The notes beneath the pieces were generated by a model. The model searched no databases, was not told the origin of the DNA, and saw only the letters and a list, made by a program, of their open reading frames with translations. 34,049 nt of DNA from Lentisphaerota bacterium (GTDB lineage: Bacteria > Verrucomicrobiota > Kiritimatiellia > RFP12 > UBA1067), in the NCBI GenBank assembly GCA_015061665.1, contig SUWC01000031.1, forward strand, positions 1 to 34,049, written 5' to 3'. Position numbers and translations under genes: made by a program. Shown piece by piece: positions 1-8,540 of this stretch; the first letter of the stretch is position 1; the number at the start of each line of letters is the position of its first letter.

Positions 1-131
1 GGCTTATTTCAGGAAATTTTCATGCGGGTCGGGCGAGCAGGTCGGCGTAGGCCTCGGCATCAACCGCGCTACGCACAAGCGGCTCAACGGTTTAGAATCG
101 CACCCGAAGTGCTGAAGCAATGCGGGCGGGG

Positions 132-161
132 TTGTTTAGGAACGGCGATTTATGCTATAAT
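132..161 (+). promoter_or_regulatory. putative sigma70-type promoter upstream of effector gene
   Basis: TTGTTT (132-137) and a perfect TATAAT (156-161) are separated by 18 bases. The pair lies about 95 bases before the effector start codon and 30 bases before the T3S element at 191-222, so the gene may have tandem promoters. The rest of 1-190 contains no gene I can support; short open frames there lack family resemblance. Confidence 0.45.
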
Positions 162-190
162 CCTTGATAGAAGGCTAGCGCGGATTGCCT

Positions 191-222
191 GTAACCTTTC
201 TTGCCGTTGCGTGTATACAGGT
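191..222 (+). promoter_or_regulatory. T3S-locus element, copy 1 (GTAACCTTT-N11-GTGTATACA)
   Basis: First of four copies of a 32-bp element. It can be read as GTAACC (191-196), a 17-base spacer and TATACA (214-219), which is promoter geometry, or as an operator built on the palindrome TGTATACA. The GTAACC half resembles the -35 of ECF-sigma promoters such as the HrpL box (GGAACC), but the downstream half does not match the hrp box. It sits 35 bases before the effector start codon at 257. Confidence 0.75.
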
Positions 223-256
223 AAAATCCGCAACAAGTAGAAATCGGAGGATAGCA

Positions 257-3200
257 ATGTCATCTAAAATCACACCGGCGCAGCTGAACGCCAACAAGGA
301 TACCTACGCGATCGACGACTACCGGAAGATGGTCAACTACGAGTCCGGCACGAACAAGGGCTACGTGCGCTTCGCGAAGGACGCGAACGGCAAGCTGAAG
401 ATCGAGAAGTTCAACAACAAGATCGACGTGCCGCTTTCCTGGCGCTCGAACACGAGCGCGGCGCACAACAGGTCCGTCCGCGAGAAGTTCCTCGCGGCCA
501 TCGAGGGCGACCTGAAATTCCTCGGCAAGACAGGGGACGAAATCAAGGACTTGATACTGCGCCCGAAGGACAAGAACGGCAACATAGACACAGGGAAGGC
601 GCTCAGCCGCCGCGATATCAAGGAGATATTCAAGAAGTTCGACGCCGAGTTCAACAACGGCACCGGCCGCATGAGAATAGTAGAGAACTTCTTCGCGAGC
701 GCGATGGACCGCTGCGGCTTCACCGGCAGCAAAGATGACTTCATCGACAAGTACCTGAAGCCCCTGATGTACGGCATCGATCCAAACAAGGCCCTCTACT
801 TCGAGACGGACGAGGCGAACAAAAACAACCCCGATCCGACGAAGCGGATGAAGATGAGCGAGACCAAGTTCCGCGCCTACCTCATCCAGCTCGACAACCT
901 CGTCGCGGCCGCGAAGAACCGCATCGACGCGGAGAATGCGTGCAAGAAAGTCGCACGTGCGGTCGCGGCCAACCCCGACAACTTCGGCGCAGGCATCCCC
1001 GCAAAAGACGTGGCGAAGATACGCGACTCGCTCAAGTTCGTCCTGGACAAGGAAGGGGTCGTCCAGAAAGACCTCGGATTCGGTACGGCCGGCACCACTC
1101 TCGAGCTCTTCCTCGAAAAGGTGCTGCCGGTGATGGTCCGCCAGGCGGCGGAGAACATCCGCGACTACGCGGACCCGAACAACCCCGCGAGCATCGAGGA
1201 GATACTTGAGGGCGAGCTCTCCATCGAAAAGATCGTTGACACGGCCAGGCGCTTCATAGAGGGCGCTAACGAGGTCGTTGACAAGAAGGTGGAGGTGCCG
1301 CAGGACGACGGCGAGAAGAACGTCTTCGGGGCGCTCCAGCAGCTGGTCGAAGGGCAGAGGGCGACGCAGAAGAAGCTGATGGTGTTCGCCCATGCCCGCG
1401 AGAAGTTCGTGCTAAACGTCAACATGCCCAAGGGCGGAGGCAACGAGCTCGGGAAGGATGTCGCGCAGCTCACCGAGACGTACATCAAGGAGGCGGATTT
1501 TGAGAATTACGCCACGCAGTTCCTTCTCAAGAACTACGCCAAGGCGGCTCAGGACCTTCCGCGCCAGGAAGCGGACTTCATGGACAAGGCGAAGGCGCAC
1601 GTCAACCAGCTCGTCGTCGCGGGACAGCTCAACTACGGCGAGCGCTGGGCGCTCAACAATCCGGCAGAGCTGAAGGACGTAAAACTCAGGGCCGGCGGCA
1701 ACGTGCAGAGCTTCCTGAAGGACATGTCCAACGAGGCGATCAATCTCGCCAACGAGTTCCGCGGCGGAATGCCGATGCTCGACAACCTTCTCAAGCACAC
1801 GATCCCCAACATTCTCAACGGGAAGATCAAGAACGCCATCGCGTCGAACGGCGAGGAGCGGGTGAACATCGACGAAGAGTCGCGCCCGGCTGTCAAGAAA
1901 CAGCTGAGGCTGGCGGTGCAGGCGTACAGGAAATTCTTCGAGGAAAGCGAGGTCGCGCTTGTCGGCAAGACGCTCCAGGGCTTCAGGTCGCAGCTTGACC
2001 GCCTCCTCAAGAAGGGCAACATCACCCAGGATGAATACAACAACCTCCTCCTCGACCACAAGTCCAGGGTCGAAGGCGCGCTGAAGCGCGCGGTGGAGCG
2101 CTTCTATGCGGAGGCTCCGCTCGCCGCGAAGGATACGGACGCCGACACGATCGCGGCGGGCGCGAAGCGGCTCGAGGAACTCTTCGGAGAGGAAAGGGAT
2201 GCGGTCACCGGCGAGATGCGCCAGCGCATCAGCACAATCGTGCTCGCGAACGCGTACGGCGGCGAGGAGAAGAGAAAACTCCTCGACGTCAAGTCGCATG
2301 TCGACGCATGCCGCCAGGCCTTGACGCAGGCCGGCGTCACGCTCTCAAAGGATATTGACGACGCCGATCTCAACATCGCGCTCAACAAACTCTACTACAA
2401 GGTGCTCGAGAAAAAGATGGAGGACACGAAGCTCGGGCACAACAAGGTCGGCGAAAAGCTCAACGACAGCGTGCAGAGTTCGTTCGTGTCCGCCGCGAAG
2501 GATCTCGTCAACACCGTCAACAAGCTCTGCACGAAGCTGGACACCGCGATGCGCAAGTACGTCGAGCCTGGCGTCGACACCCTCCTCCAGACAAGGAACG
2601 TGAAGGACGACTACAAGAACGCGCTCAGCAAGGACGAGCTCAATGCGATGCGCAAGAGCATCGCGGACGGCGTAATCCTCTCGCTCAAGGGAGCCACCGA
2701 CGAAATCAAGCGCCGGTTCATCACGCATCCCGAAACGTACACGAAGAAGAACGTGGACGCAGACAACATCGCCATGTCGTTCTTCGACATGGCGGGGAAG
2801 GATGAGCTGTACACGGAGAAGAACATCTCTCGCATCTACAAAAGTGTCGCCGACGAGCGCACGGATGCCGTCAACAGCTGGATCAACAACCCAACGGGAC
2901 CGGACGGCAAGAGCTCGCTTGCGACTGACCTCGCCGTCGACCATATGACCCGCGTCCTCCAGAAGGACTCGAAGGTGGAGAAGTACGCCTCCTCGATGCC
3001 GAAGAACGAACTCAGGAACATCGTCAACGCGGCGGTGAAGGAGGCCCTGGCGTTCGCCGCGAAGTACGCCCTCTCGTTTGCCACGGGCGGCAAGGATGAG
3101 TTCATGAAGCGCGTCAATGCGCGGATCCAGAGCATTGTAGACAAGCACGTCGAGAGCCACGCCAAGTTCAGGGAAGCCTTCCTCAAGGACGCAAACGCGA

Positions 3201-4966
3201 TTCTGGAGAAGTACGACGACGCGCTTCGCACTCCCAAGAAGAGCGGCAAGGAAGTTGCGACCGACAAGATGAACCAGATCCTTCACGACATCAGCCGTCA
3301 GAAGGAGCCGCCCAAGATCAAGGGCTTTGCCCTCGCGTTCGACGGCATGCTCAAGAAGATGGTGAACGACAAGGTCGACATGAAGGTTTCGGAATTCATG
3401 GAGTACAGCAAGAAGATCACCGAGGCCTACGAGACGTACATGCCGGCCTTCAACAACAAGGCGAAGGAAATGGAGGCTAGGCTCAGGGAAGCAGGTGCTG
3501 ACGACGACGACATCCGCTACTTCAACGAGAAGCTCATGCCGGTTCTCCGCCAGAAGATGGATGCGAAGATACAGGCGGATCCAGACTCCTACGTAAAAAA
3601 CACGTACGCTACCAAGATCGCGGAAAACCAGGCGTTCCTGTACGTCACCGAAATCGTCAAAGGTCTTGAAGCGATGAACCCCGCGACCGACGACGGACTC
3701 ACCTCCGCGCTTCGCTCCATCGGCTTCAGCGGCCTGCGAATCTATGGCGACGTAGCCCAGCCTCTCAAGGATGCCGTTTCCGCCATGTTCGCGACCGACG
3801 ACGGGAAGAAGATGCTCTCCGACGCGCGCAAAGCCGCCATGACGAAGGCCGTGTACGACACGGACACCACAAGCGCGGCGGTGAAGGAGGCCGACGAGAG
3901 CATCAAGAAGTTCAATGACTTCCTCCGCGACACCGCGTTCGGCTACCGGGTCAGCGCGAAGGAGTCCAGGTTCAACGAGAAGCAGGTCACTCCAGCCGTC
4001 AAGATATTCGAGGCGTGGCTCGAAATGTACAACCTTCCCGACATCCAGGTCTCCGGCGTTGACTTCAACGGGACGCTGAAGGAGGCCGCCGTTGCGCACT
4101 TCCGCAAACACGTCGCAGACCTCCAGCAGAAGATCGCCGAGACGGGCGAATTCACCGAGTCGGTGCTTTCTGCGGACTACATCAAGGAGTTCACGTCGTA
4201 CCTCAACAAACTCGGGCGCGAGGCGATATTCAGCTCGATGTCGAACGATCTCATCCAGACCCGTCTGAAAGCGATCATGGCCGACAAGAAGTACGCCGCC
4301 GCCTACGAGTTCCCGCATGAAAGCGCCGACGAACTCAAGCAGGTCGTGCACCTGAACCTCATCGGCCTGCAGGTCCACCTTGCGGAGGCCACGAGGCGCG
4401 CCGAGCTGGCATTCGAGGACAAGGTGGTGTCCCTCGAGGACATGCACCGCTGGAACGACCTCATCGTCGAGGAGTTCAACCGCCAGGTGGCTGACTCGGG
4501 CAAAGTCCTCGACCAGTACCACCAGTGCGCGCTTTCCCGCGTCGAAATGATGGTGAACATAGATCTCGACGTCGTTTCCGGCGACAAGGCCATCGATCAG
4601 TACCTCTTCGACGCGCTGCAGGAGCACTTCAAAGGCGTCGACATCACCGAGGAAGGCAGAGTGCCCAGTAAACTGGAGAAGAAGCACGAGATCTCGGTCT
4701 CCATGCTGTTCGCGCACCTCAAGGGGCTCATAAGGGAAAGCATCGAAGAGCAGAAGGACAAAATGAAGTCGGAGGCGATGAAGAACACGAATCCGAACGA
4801 GGTCCACTTCCGCTTCCCCGGCGCGGACAAGCTCGAGACTACGTTCCGCGCGGTCGCGGAGAGTTTCGTCGCGTCCCTGTCCGACCCGAAGAGCAAGGAC
4901 CCTTACGCGCCATTCTTCCGCGCCGTCGAAGCTGAAGTCGCCTCAATCCTTAAAAAGAAGCACTAA
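257..4966 (+). CDS. giant helical protein, putative type III secreted effector (1569 aa)
   Basis: No family recognised. The start at 257 is chosen because GGAGG lies just upstream (247-251) and the T3S element ends at 222; an open frame reaching back to 185 would run through that element. The protein has no signal peptide and no membrane segment. It is charged, lysine-rich and predicted by eye to be almost entirely helical, with few cysteines and a short Lys-rich end (KKKH). The first residues (MSSKITPAQLNANKD) are polar and Ser/Thr/Asn-rich, as in T3S signals. It is followed after 20 bases by two CesT-type chaperone genes, the usual arrangement for an effector and its chaperones. Effector status is inferred from this context and the shared promoter element, not from a domain. 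It could instead be a structural or cell-surface protein exported by T3S. Any host target is unknown. Confidence 0.6.
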   Translation: MSSKITPAQLNANKDTYAIDDYRKMVNYESGTNKGYVRFAKDANGKLKIEKFNNKIDVPLSWRSNTSAAHNRSVREKFLAAIEGDLKFLGKTGDEIKDLILRPKDKNGNIDTGKALSRRDIKEIFKKFDAEFNNGTGRMRIVENFFASAMDRCGFTGSKDDFIDKYLKPLMYGIDPNKALYFETDEANKNNPDPTKRMKMSETKFRAYLIQLDNLVAAAKNRIDAENACKKVARAVAANPDNFGAGIPAKDVAKIRDSLKFVLDKEGVVQKDLGFGTAGTTLELFLEKVLPVMVRQAAENIRDYADPNNPASIEEILEGELSIEKIVDTARRFIEGANEVVDKKVEVPQDDGEKNVFGALQQLVEGQRATQKKLMVFAHAREKFVLNVNMPKGGGNELGKDVAQLTETYIKEADFENYATQFLLKNYAKAAQDLPRQEADFMDKAKAHVNQLVVAGQLNYGERWALNNPAELKDVKLRAGGNVQSFLKDMSNEAINLANEFRGGMPMLDNLLKHTIPNILNGKIKNAIASNGEERVNIDEESRPAVKKQLRLAVQAYRKFFEESEVALVGKTLQGFRSQLDRLLKKGNITQDEYNNLLLDHKSRVEGALKRAVERFYAEAPLAAKDTDADTIAAGAKRLEELFGEERDAVTGEMRQRISTIVLANAYGGEEKRKLLDVKSHVDACRQALTQAGVTLSKDIDDADLNIALNKLYYKVLEKKMEDTKLGHNKVGEKLNDSVQSSFVSAAKDLVNTVNKLCTKLDTAMRKYVEPGVDTLLQTRNVKDDYKNALSKDELNAMRKSIADGVILSLKGATDEIKRRFITHPETYTKKNVDADNIAMSFFDMAGKDELYTEKNISRIYKSVADERTDAVNSWINNPTGPDGKSSLATDLAVDHMTRVLQKDSKVEKYASSMPKNELRNIVNAAVKEALAFAAKYALSFATGGKDEFMKRVNARIQSIVDKHVESHAKFREAFLKDANAILEKYDDALRTPKKSGKEVATDKMNQILHDISRQKEPPKIKGFALAFDGMLKKMVNDKVDMKVSEFMEYSKKITEAYETYMPAFNNKAKEMEARLREAGADDDDIRYFNEKLMPVLRQKMDAKIQADPDSYVKNTYATKIAENQAFLYVTEIVKGLEAMNPATDDGLTSALRSIGFSGLRIYGDVAQPLKDAVSAMFATDDGKKMLSDARKAAMTKAVYDTDTTSAAVKEADESIKKFNDFLRDTAFGYRVSAKESRFNEKQVTPAVKIFEAWLEMYNLPDIQVSGVDFNGTLKEAAVAHFRKHVADLQQKIAETGEFTESVLSADYIKEFTSYLNKLGREAIFSSMSNDLIQTRLKAIMADKKYAAAYEFPHESADELKQVVHLNLIGLQVHLAEATRRAELAFEDKVVSLEDMHRWNDLIVEEFNRQVADSGKVLDQYHQCALSRVEMMVNIDLDVVSGDKAIDQYLFDALQEHFKGVDITEEGRVPSKLEKKHEISVSMLFAHLKGLIRESIEEQKDKMKSEAMKNTNPNEVHFRFPGADKLETTFRAVAESFVASLSDPKSKDPYAPFFRAVEAEVASILKKKH

Positions 4967-4986
4967 AAAGAACTTGGAGAAGAAAG

Positions 4987-5442
4987 ATGACATACGAAGA
5001 ACTGATAGAGGAAACAGGAGCCATGATCGGCATCGAGGGATTTACCCCCGATGCCGACGGAATCTGCGTGCTGGCGTCCGACATCGGCGAGATAGTGATC
5101 ATGGACTGCCGGGAAGACCCGCGCGGTCTCGTCCTTCTGAACGCCGCCGTGGCGGACGTGCCGCCGGAGGCCGGCCCGGCGCTTCTGGAAGCGCTCAAGG
5201 CGAACCGTGGCTTTCGGGATACTAAGGGCTCGACTTTGTCGGTCGATCCCGAGACGAGGCGGTTCGAGCTTTCCCGCTACGCGTTTCTGGAAGGTCTCGA
5301 GCCAGACCGGTTCGTGGCGATCATCGAGGCCTTCGCGACGGCTCTTGTAGACGTCCGCGCCAAGATAGAGGGCGCGCAGCTTTCGGGCGATCCCGACGAT
5401 GTGTCCGAGTCGCTTGGCATGGAGCAATTCATGAGGGTGTAG
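4987..5442 (+). CDS. CesT/SycE-type type III effector chaperone (151 aa)
   Basis: Small acidic protein with the layout of class I T3S chaperones: an N-terminal helix (TYEELIEETGAMIG), strands ending in an isoleucine/valine-rich stretch around residues 30-40 (ICVLASDIGEIVIMD), a middle helix (LLEALKANRGF), the strand turn TKGSTLSVDPETRRFELSRY, and a long C-terminal amphipathic helix (FVAIIEAFATALVDVRAKI). Such chaperones bind the N-terminal region of an effector as dimers in the cytosol and keep it export-competent. GGAGAAGAAAG precedes the ATG. It lies 20 bases after the giant protein and 4 bases before a second chaperone, so all three are probably co-transcribed. The client is inferred to be the upstream protein. 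Confidence 0.75.
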   Translation: MTYEELIEETGAMIGIEGFTPDADGICVLASDIGEIVIMDCREDPRGLVLLNAAVADVPPEAGPALLEALKANRGFRDTKGSTLSVDPETRRFELSRYAFLEGLEPDRFVAIIEAFATALVDVRAKIEGAQLSGDPDDVSESLGMEQFMRV

Positions 5443-5446
5443 TCAA

Positions 5447-5905
5447 ATGGCATTCGAAGACGCGATTGCATCGCTGGGAAGGGACCTTGGAATTGACCTT
5501 GTCGTCGAAGACGGAGTGGCCGAGTTCGTCGCGGCCTCGGCAGACGGCGGCGAACAGATAGAGGTCACGATCTCTGTTTTGGACGACGGCGTGTCTGCGT
5601 TGTTGTGCGCCGATCTCGGGGAGATGCCCGCAAAGGGCTCCGACAGGCTCATGCTTCGCATGCTGGAGGCCAACCATTTGTTCGGCGCCACGGGCGGGGC
5701 GACGCTTTCGGTGGAGGAAGGACGCGCGAAGCTGGAGAGGTACGTAGGAATAGTGGCATTTCAGCGCGGGGACGGCGCGAGGATAGTGAAGCCGTTTCTT
5801 GAGATGGCCAGAAAGTGGCGCTCCCTCGTCGCAGGCGAAGACGAACCCGAGGAAAGCGCAGTCACGCCTCGGGACGGGCTGACGCCCTGGTCTATTACCG
5901 TATAG
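5447..5905 (+). CDS. second CesT/SycE-type type III effector chaperone (152 aa)
   Basis: Also of the CesT family, with the clearer match of the two: helix AFEDAIASLGRDLGI, strand-rich middle, LMLRMLEANHLFGATGG followed by ATLSVEEGRAKLERYV, and a final helix ending in MARKWRSLV. The phrase LEANHLF-x3-GG-ATLS is typical of the family. The ATG is 4 bases after the previous stop, with only a weak GAGGG upstream inside the previous gene, so translational coupling is likely. Two chaperones in tandem may form a heterodimer or serve separate regions of the 1569-aa protein. The stop codon lies at the start of a strong hairpin shared with the convergent fucokinase gene. Confidence 0.8.
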   Translation: MAFEDAIASLGRDLGIDLVVEDGVAEFVAASADGGEQIEVTISVLDDGVSALLCADLGEMPAKGSDRLMLRMLEANHLFGATGGATLSVEEGRAKLERYVGIVAFQRGDGARIVKPFLEMARKWRSLVAGEDEPEESAVTPRDGLTPWSITV

Positions 5906-5932
5906 CCGCTGGAGCGCGTGGCGCTCAGCGGC
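5905..5932. terminator. hairpin between convergent genes, probable bidirectional terminator
   Basis: GCCGCTG pairs with CAGCGGC and AGCGC pairs with GCGCT around a GTG loop, with one unpaired G. The hairpin overlaps the stop codons of both the chaperone gene (plus) and the fucokinase gene (minus). No clear T-run follows on either strand, so factor-independent termination is uncertain. Confidence 0.5.
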
Positions 5933-7979
5933 AGGTGATTTGCATGCCGTCTTCGTCCAGGGCGAAGTCGTAGAAGCGCGAGAACTTTGACGGAGGGTTG
6001 GCGTCAAGCTCCTTCCTGATGAGTTTAGCGCTTTTTGCGTCCTTCGCGAGGATGAACATGAATCCGCCTCCGCCCGCGCCCGTGAGCGTTACGGCGGAGC
6101 ACCATTTCTCGATTCGCGCGATCATTCCCTCGACGCGGTCGTTCGTACTCCCTGGATCGAGGAGCTTTTTGTCCCTCCAGTATCCGTTCACGGCCTGCGC
6201 AAGCGCGTCCGCGTCATGCGCGAGTATTGCGTCCCGCGCCTTCAGCGCGTCGCGCTTGAGGCTCTTCACAAGGGTCTTGGCGAAGTTGTGCGGATTTTCC
6301 GCGTAGAAAGCGAGGACCTTGCGCAGGATGTTGCGCGCCATGCGCTTCTGTCCGGTGAAGTAGAGGAGTCCACGCTCCTTCAGCAGTTCGCCGAGCCACT
6401 TGTCGTCAAGGCGCTCGCATTTCACGCGCTGGACAGCGCCGGGCTTGGACGTCAGCAGCTTCGCGCCGCCTTCAAGTCCGCCGAACTGGTCCTGCCAGCC
6501 ACCTCCGGTGTTCATTTCCCTTTCGAGCTGGAGCGTGAGCTCCCCGACCTTCGCGTGGTTGTCGCTTCCGAGAAGGGCGGCAACGGTCGCCGCGCCGAGG
6601 ATTGAGCTTGTTCCCATTCCCGATCCCTTCGGCAAGTTGGCGCAGATGGTGATGTCCAGTCCGCGCGAGCCGAACTTGAACCCGGTCACGGCAAGCGCGC
6701 TCTTTACGAGCGCACACCAGTCCGTCGGGTCCGAGTGGTCCATGAGCTCCGCCTCCGTCTTAACGATGCGGCGCTTGCCGAGGTCCTTGGACACGATTTT
6801 TATGTACTTGTCGGTGCGGGGGGTGACGGTCACTTCTATCGGGCGCTCCCCGTCGAGCGTTACGGCTACGTTTGCGACAGCGCCTCCGTTGTCCTGGCAG
6901 ATGGGCGGAGTGTCGCTCCAGCCACCTGCGAGGTCGATGCGCACGGGCATTGTGACGCGGACGGAGCGGTGGTTTCTTGCGGACATCAGGCGCCTGTAGT
7001 CGACTCGCTTCATCAGGTCTGACATTCCGTTCTTTTCCCAAAGGCCGTCTGACTTGAAGTTGTCGTCGATTCGGTAGCGCAGCTCGTGCCATCCGCCGCC
7101 GCGGACTGGGATGCACGTCAGGCATTCTCCCTTTGCGAGGGATATGCGTTTGTACTTGTTTGGCGGGATGTTCGTCACGACGTTGTCGCCTGCGAGTTCG
7201 AGTTCGCAGTGGGCTGCGTCGACGTATATGCCGTTCTTTCCGAGTTTCTGGACTATTTCGCGCGTCGAGCCGATGTGGAAGAAGTCGCATGAGGGGACCA
7301 CGTTGACGTGGAAGGGGGCAAAGCCCTTGAGCAGCATTTTCGGGAACTCGTCGTATATGTCGCCTGCGATTGGAAGCGAGCGCATCTTGTCGGCCGTCTT
7401 CCAGTCGATGAACATTACGCCTGTGTCGATCAGGTGCAGTCCGGACGATACGTCCGGCTTTTGCCTGAAGTCCGCTACAGGCGCGAGGAACGCGCCCTTG
7501 CCGCGGTTTGCGCTTGTTACGTAGACTCCGTGGCGCCGCGCCTCTTCGGGTCCGTCGGGGTATGCGACGCCTGTCACTCCGCTCTGCGAGAAGTCGGCCG
7601 ACGCGTAGTCGAACTGGGGCAGGACGTCGCCCGACACGACGAGGAGCCCGCCGGATTTCGGGAGCCTTAGCTGCGACATCTTCTCGACGATGTGGTCGAA
7701 CATGGGGCGTCCGTCGGCTAGCGGGATGAACGCCTTGCCGAGAGTTGCGTAGCCCGGGGTGCGACGTGCGTCGCCGCCTGAGTGGCATACGAGGACGCAT
7801 CTTGGGCGCTTGCCGGCCTTGTGGAGCTTTCTGAGCGCGTTAACCGTCGCGCCCAGGGAGCCTACGCGGCGTCCTCCCGGGTCCGCCACTACCATGATGT
7901 TGCTGCGCCCGTCGGTCTGCGCGCGATATCCGCCTGCCTGAGCGGCATTCGCCGCGGTGATGATTGTCATGTCGAACAT
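5925..7979 (-). CDS. bifunctional-type L-fucokinase / fucose-1-phosphate guanylyltransferase (684 aa)
   Basis: The N-terminal half (about 1-330) resembles the fucose pyrophosphorylase domain: DPGGRRVGS near residue 33, then HSGGDARRTP and GKAFIPL. The C-terminal half (about 340-684) is a GHMP kinase: PVRIDLAGGWSDTPP near 345, LPKGSGMGTSS near 446 as the phosphate loop, and LTGAGGGGFMF near 633. Enzymes of this type make GDP-L-fucose from free L-fucose and ATP plus GTP in the cytosol, feeding fucosylation of surface glycans. At 684 residues it is much shorter than the roughly 950-residue Bacteroides Fkp, so one half may be trimmed. A related sugar kinase is the alternative. It is convergent with the chaperones. 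The start at 7979 follows a TATAAT box by only 6 bases with no Shine-Dalgarno; a second ATG lies three codons further in. Confidence 0.75.
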   Translation of the reverse strand: MFDMTIITAANAAQAGGYRAQTDGRSNIMVVADPGGRRVGSLGATVNALRKLHKAGKRPRCVLVCHSGGDARRTPGYATLGKAFIPLADGRPMFDHIVEKMSQLRLPKSGGLLVVSGDVLPQFDYASADFSQSGVTGVAYPDGPEEARRHGVYVTSANRGKGAFLAPVADFRQKPDVSSGLHLIDTGVMFIDWKTADKMRSLPIAGDIYDEFPKMLLKGFAPFHVNVVPSCDFFHIGSTREIVQKLGKNGIYVDAAHCELELAGDNVVTNIPPNKYKRISLAKGECLTCIPVRGGGWHELRYRIDDNFKSDGLWEKNGMSDLMKRVDYRRLMSARNHRSVRVTMPVRIDLAGGWSDTPPICQDNGGAVANVAVTLDGERPIEVTVTPRTDKYIKIVSKDLGKRRIVKTEAELMDHSDPTDWCALVKSALAVTGFKFGSRGLDITICANLPKGSGMGTSSILGAATVAALLGSDNHAKVGELTLQLEREMNTGGGWQDQFGGLEGGAKLLTSKPGAVQRVKCERLDDKWLGELLKERGLLYFTGQKRMARNILRKVLAFYAENPHNFAKTLVKSLKRDALKARDAILAHDADALAQAVNGYWRDKKLLDPGSTNDRVEGMIARIEKWCSAVTLTGAGGGGFMFILAKDAKSAKLIRKELDANPPSKFSRFYDFALDEDGMQITCR

Positions 7980-7985
7980 GATACC

Positions 7986-7991
7986 ATTATA
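7986..7991 (-). promoter_or_regulatory. -10 box of fucokinase gene (leaderless arrangement)
   Basis: On the minus strand TATAAT is followed by six bases (GGTATC) and then the ATG at 7979. A transcription start at the usual distance would fall on or next to the start codon. No purine-rich ribosome site fits in between. Confidence 0.6.
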
Positions 7992-8089
7992 TCATTTTTC
8001 TCCACGCGCGGTTGCCATTTCTGTTTCTTCAGCAAACACCGCATCGGCTGACGCAACAACAAATTACACACAAAGTTTCCTATTTATGG

Positions 8090-8095
8090 TATAAT
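8090..8095 (+). promoter_or_regulatory. -10 box (TATAAT) upstream of the 129-aa gene
   Basis: TATGGTATAAT ends 25 bases before a GTG start codon preceded by a GGAAGGGGGGG purine run. No convincing -35 hexamer is visible. It points away from the fucokinase promoter, so 7980-8120 is a divergent promoter region. Confidence 0.5.
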
Positions 8096-8120
8096 GACGA
8101 CATAAGGAAGGGGGGGCATT

Positions 8121-8510
8121 GTGCCTAAGTTGGAAGAAGCAGAACGAGATATTGACGCCTATCTTGCCAAGATCCGCAAGACGATTGCCGACAGCGAGCA
8201 CCTGGTTTCGCAGGCGCAGCTGCGCATCGCCGAGACTGACCGCATGCTTGAAAGGCAGGGGCTTACGCGCGAGCAGGTCCTTGCGATGCGGTTCACTGAT
8301 GCGCAGATCGAGGCTGCGAACGAGGAGCTGAAGAGGCGCGGGCTTTCTCCCCTGGAGCGCTGGGAGGGGCTGGACGAGCCCACCGTCTACAAGCCCGCCC
8401 AGCTATCCGACCCCGACATGCGTCCATCCCACGCCGATGGCGCGCAGGCTGCCGAGCTGGAGAACCGTCAGAGAAAATTTGGGATGATGATGAAACCTTT
8501 TCAGATTTGA
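8121..8510 (+). CDS. small helical protein of unknown function at head of translocon cluster (129 aa)
   Basis: Starts at GTG after a strong purine-rich site. It is a charged, mainly helical protein with a likely coiled coil over residues 5-55, then a Pro-rich linker (SPLERWEGLDEPTVYKP) and a basic Met-rich tail (RQRKFGMMMKPFQI). No signal peptide, membrane segment or known motif is seen. It lies 30 bases before the coiled-coil translocon gene, and its last codons overlap the T3S element at 8492-8523. Its position suggests a small T3S chaperone, regulator or secreted cap protein, but the sequence does not show which. Confidence 0.55.
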   Translation: MPKLEEAERDIDAYLAKIRKTIADSEHLVSQAQLRIAETDRMLERQGLTREQVLAMRFTDAQIEAANEELKRRGLSPLERWEGLDEPTVYKPAQLSDPDMRPSHADGAQAAELENRQRKFGMMMKPFQI

Positions 8511-8523
8511 TGTGTATACACCG
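8492..8523 (+). promoter_or_regulatory. T3S-locus element, copy 2 (GAAACCTTT-N11-GTGTATACA)
   Basis: Same geometry as the other three copies: GAAACC (8492-8497), 17 bases, TATACA (8515-8520). It differs by an A in place of T at position 2 and CC in place of GG after the palindrome, giving GTGTATACAC. It overlaps the 3' end of the 129-aa gene and ends 17 bases before the next start codon. Confidence 0.7.
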
Positions 8524-8540
8524 TAGAAAGGAACACCATC

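Noticed and set aside
2345-4807. 820-codon open frame on the minus strand opposite the giant protein
   Set aside because: Its residues (rich in V, L, R, H, D) are the complement of GC-rich codons; no ribosome site or family resemblance. The plus-strand gene has the T3S element and chaperones.
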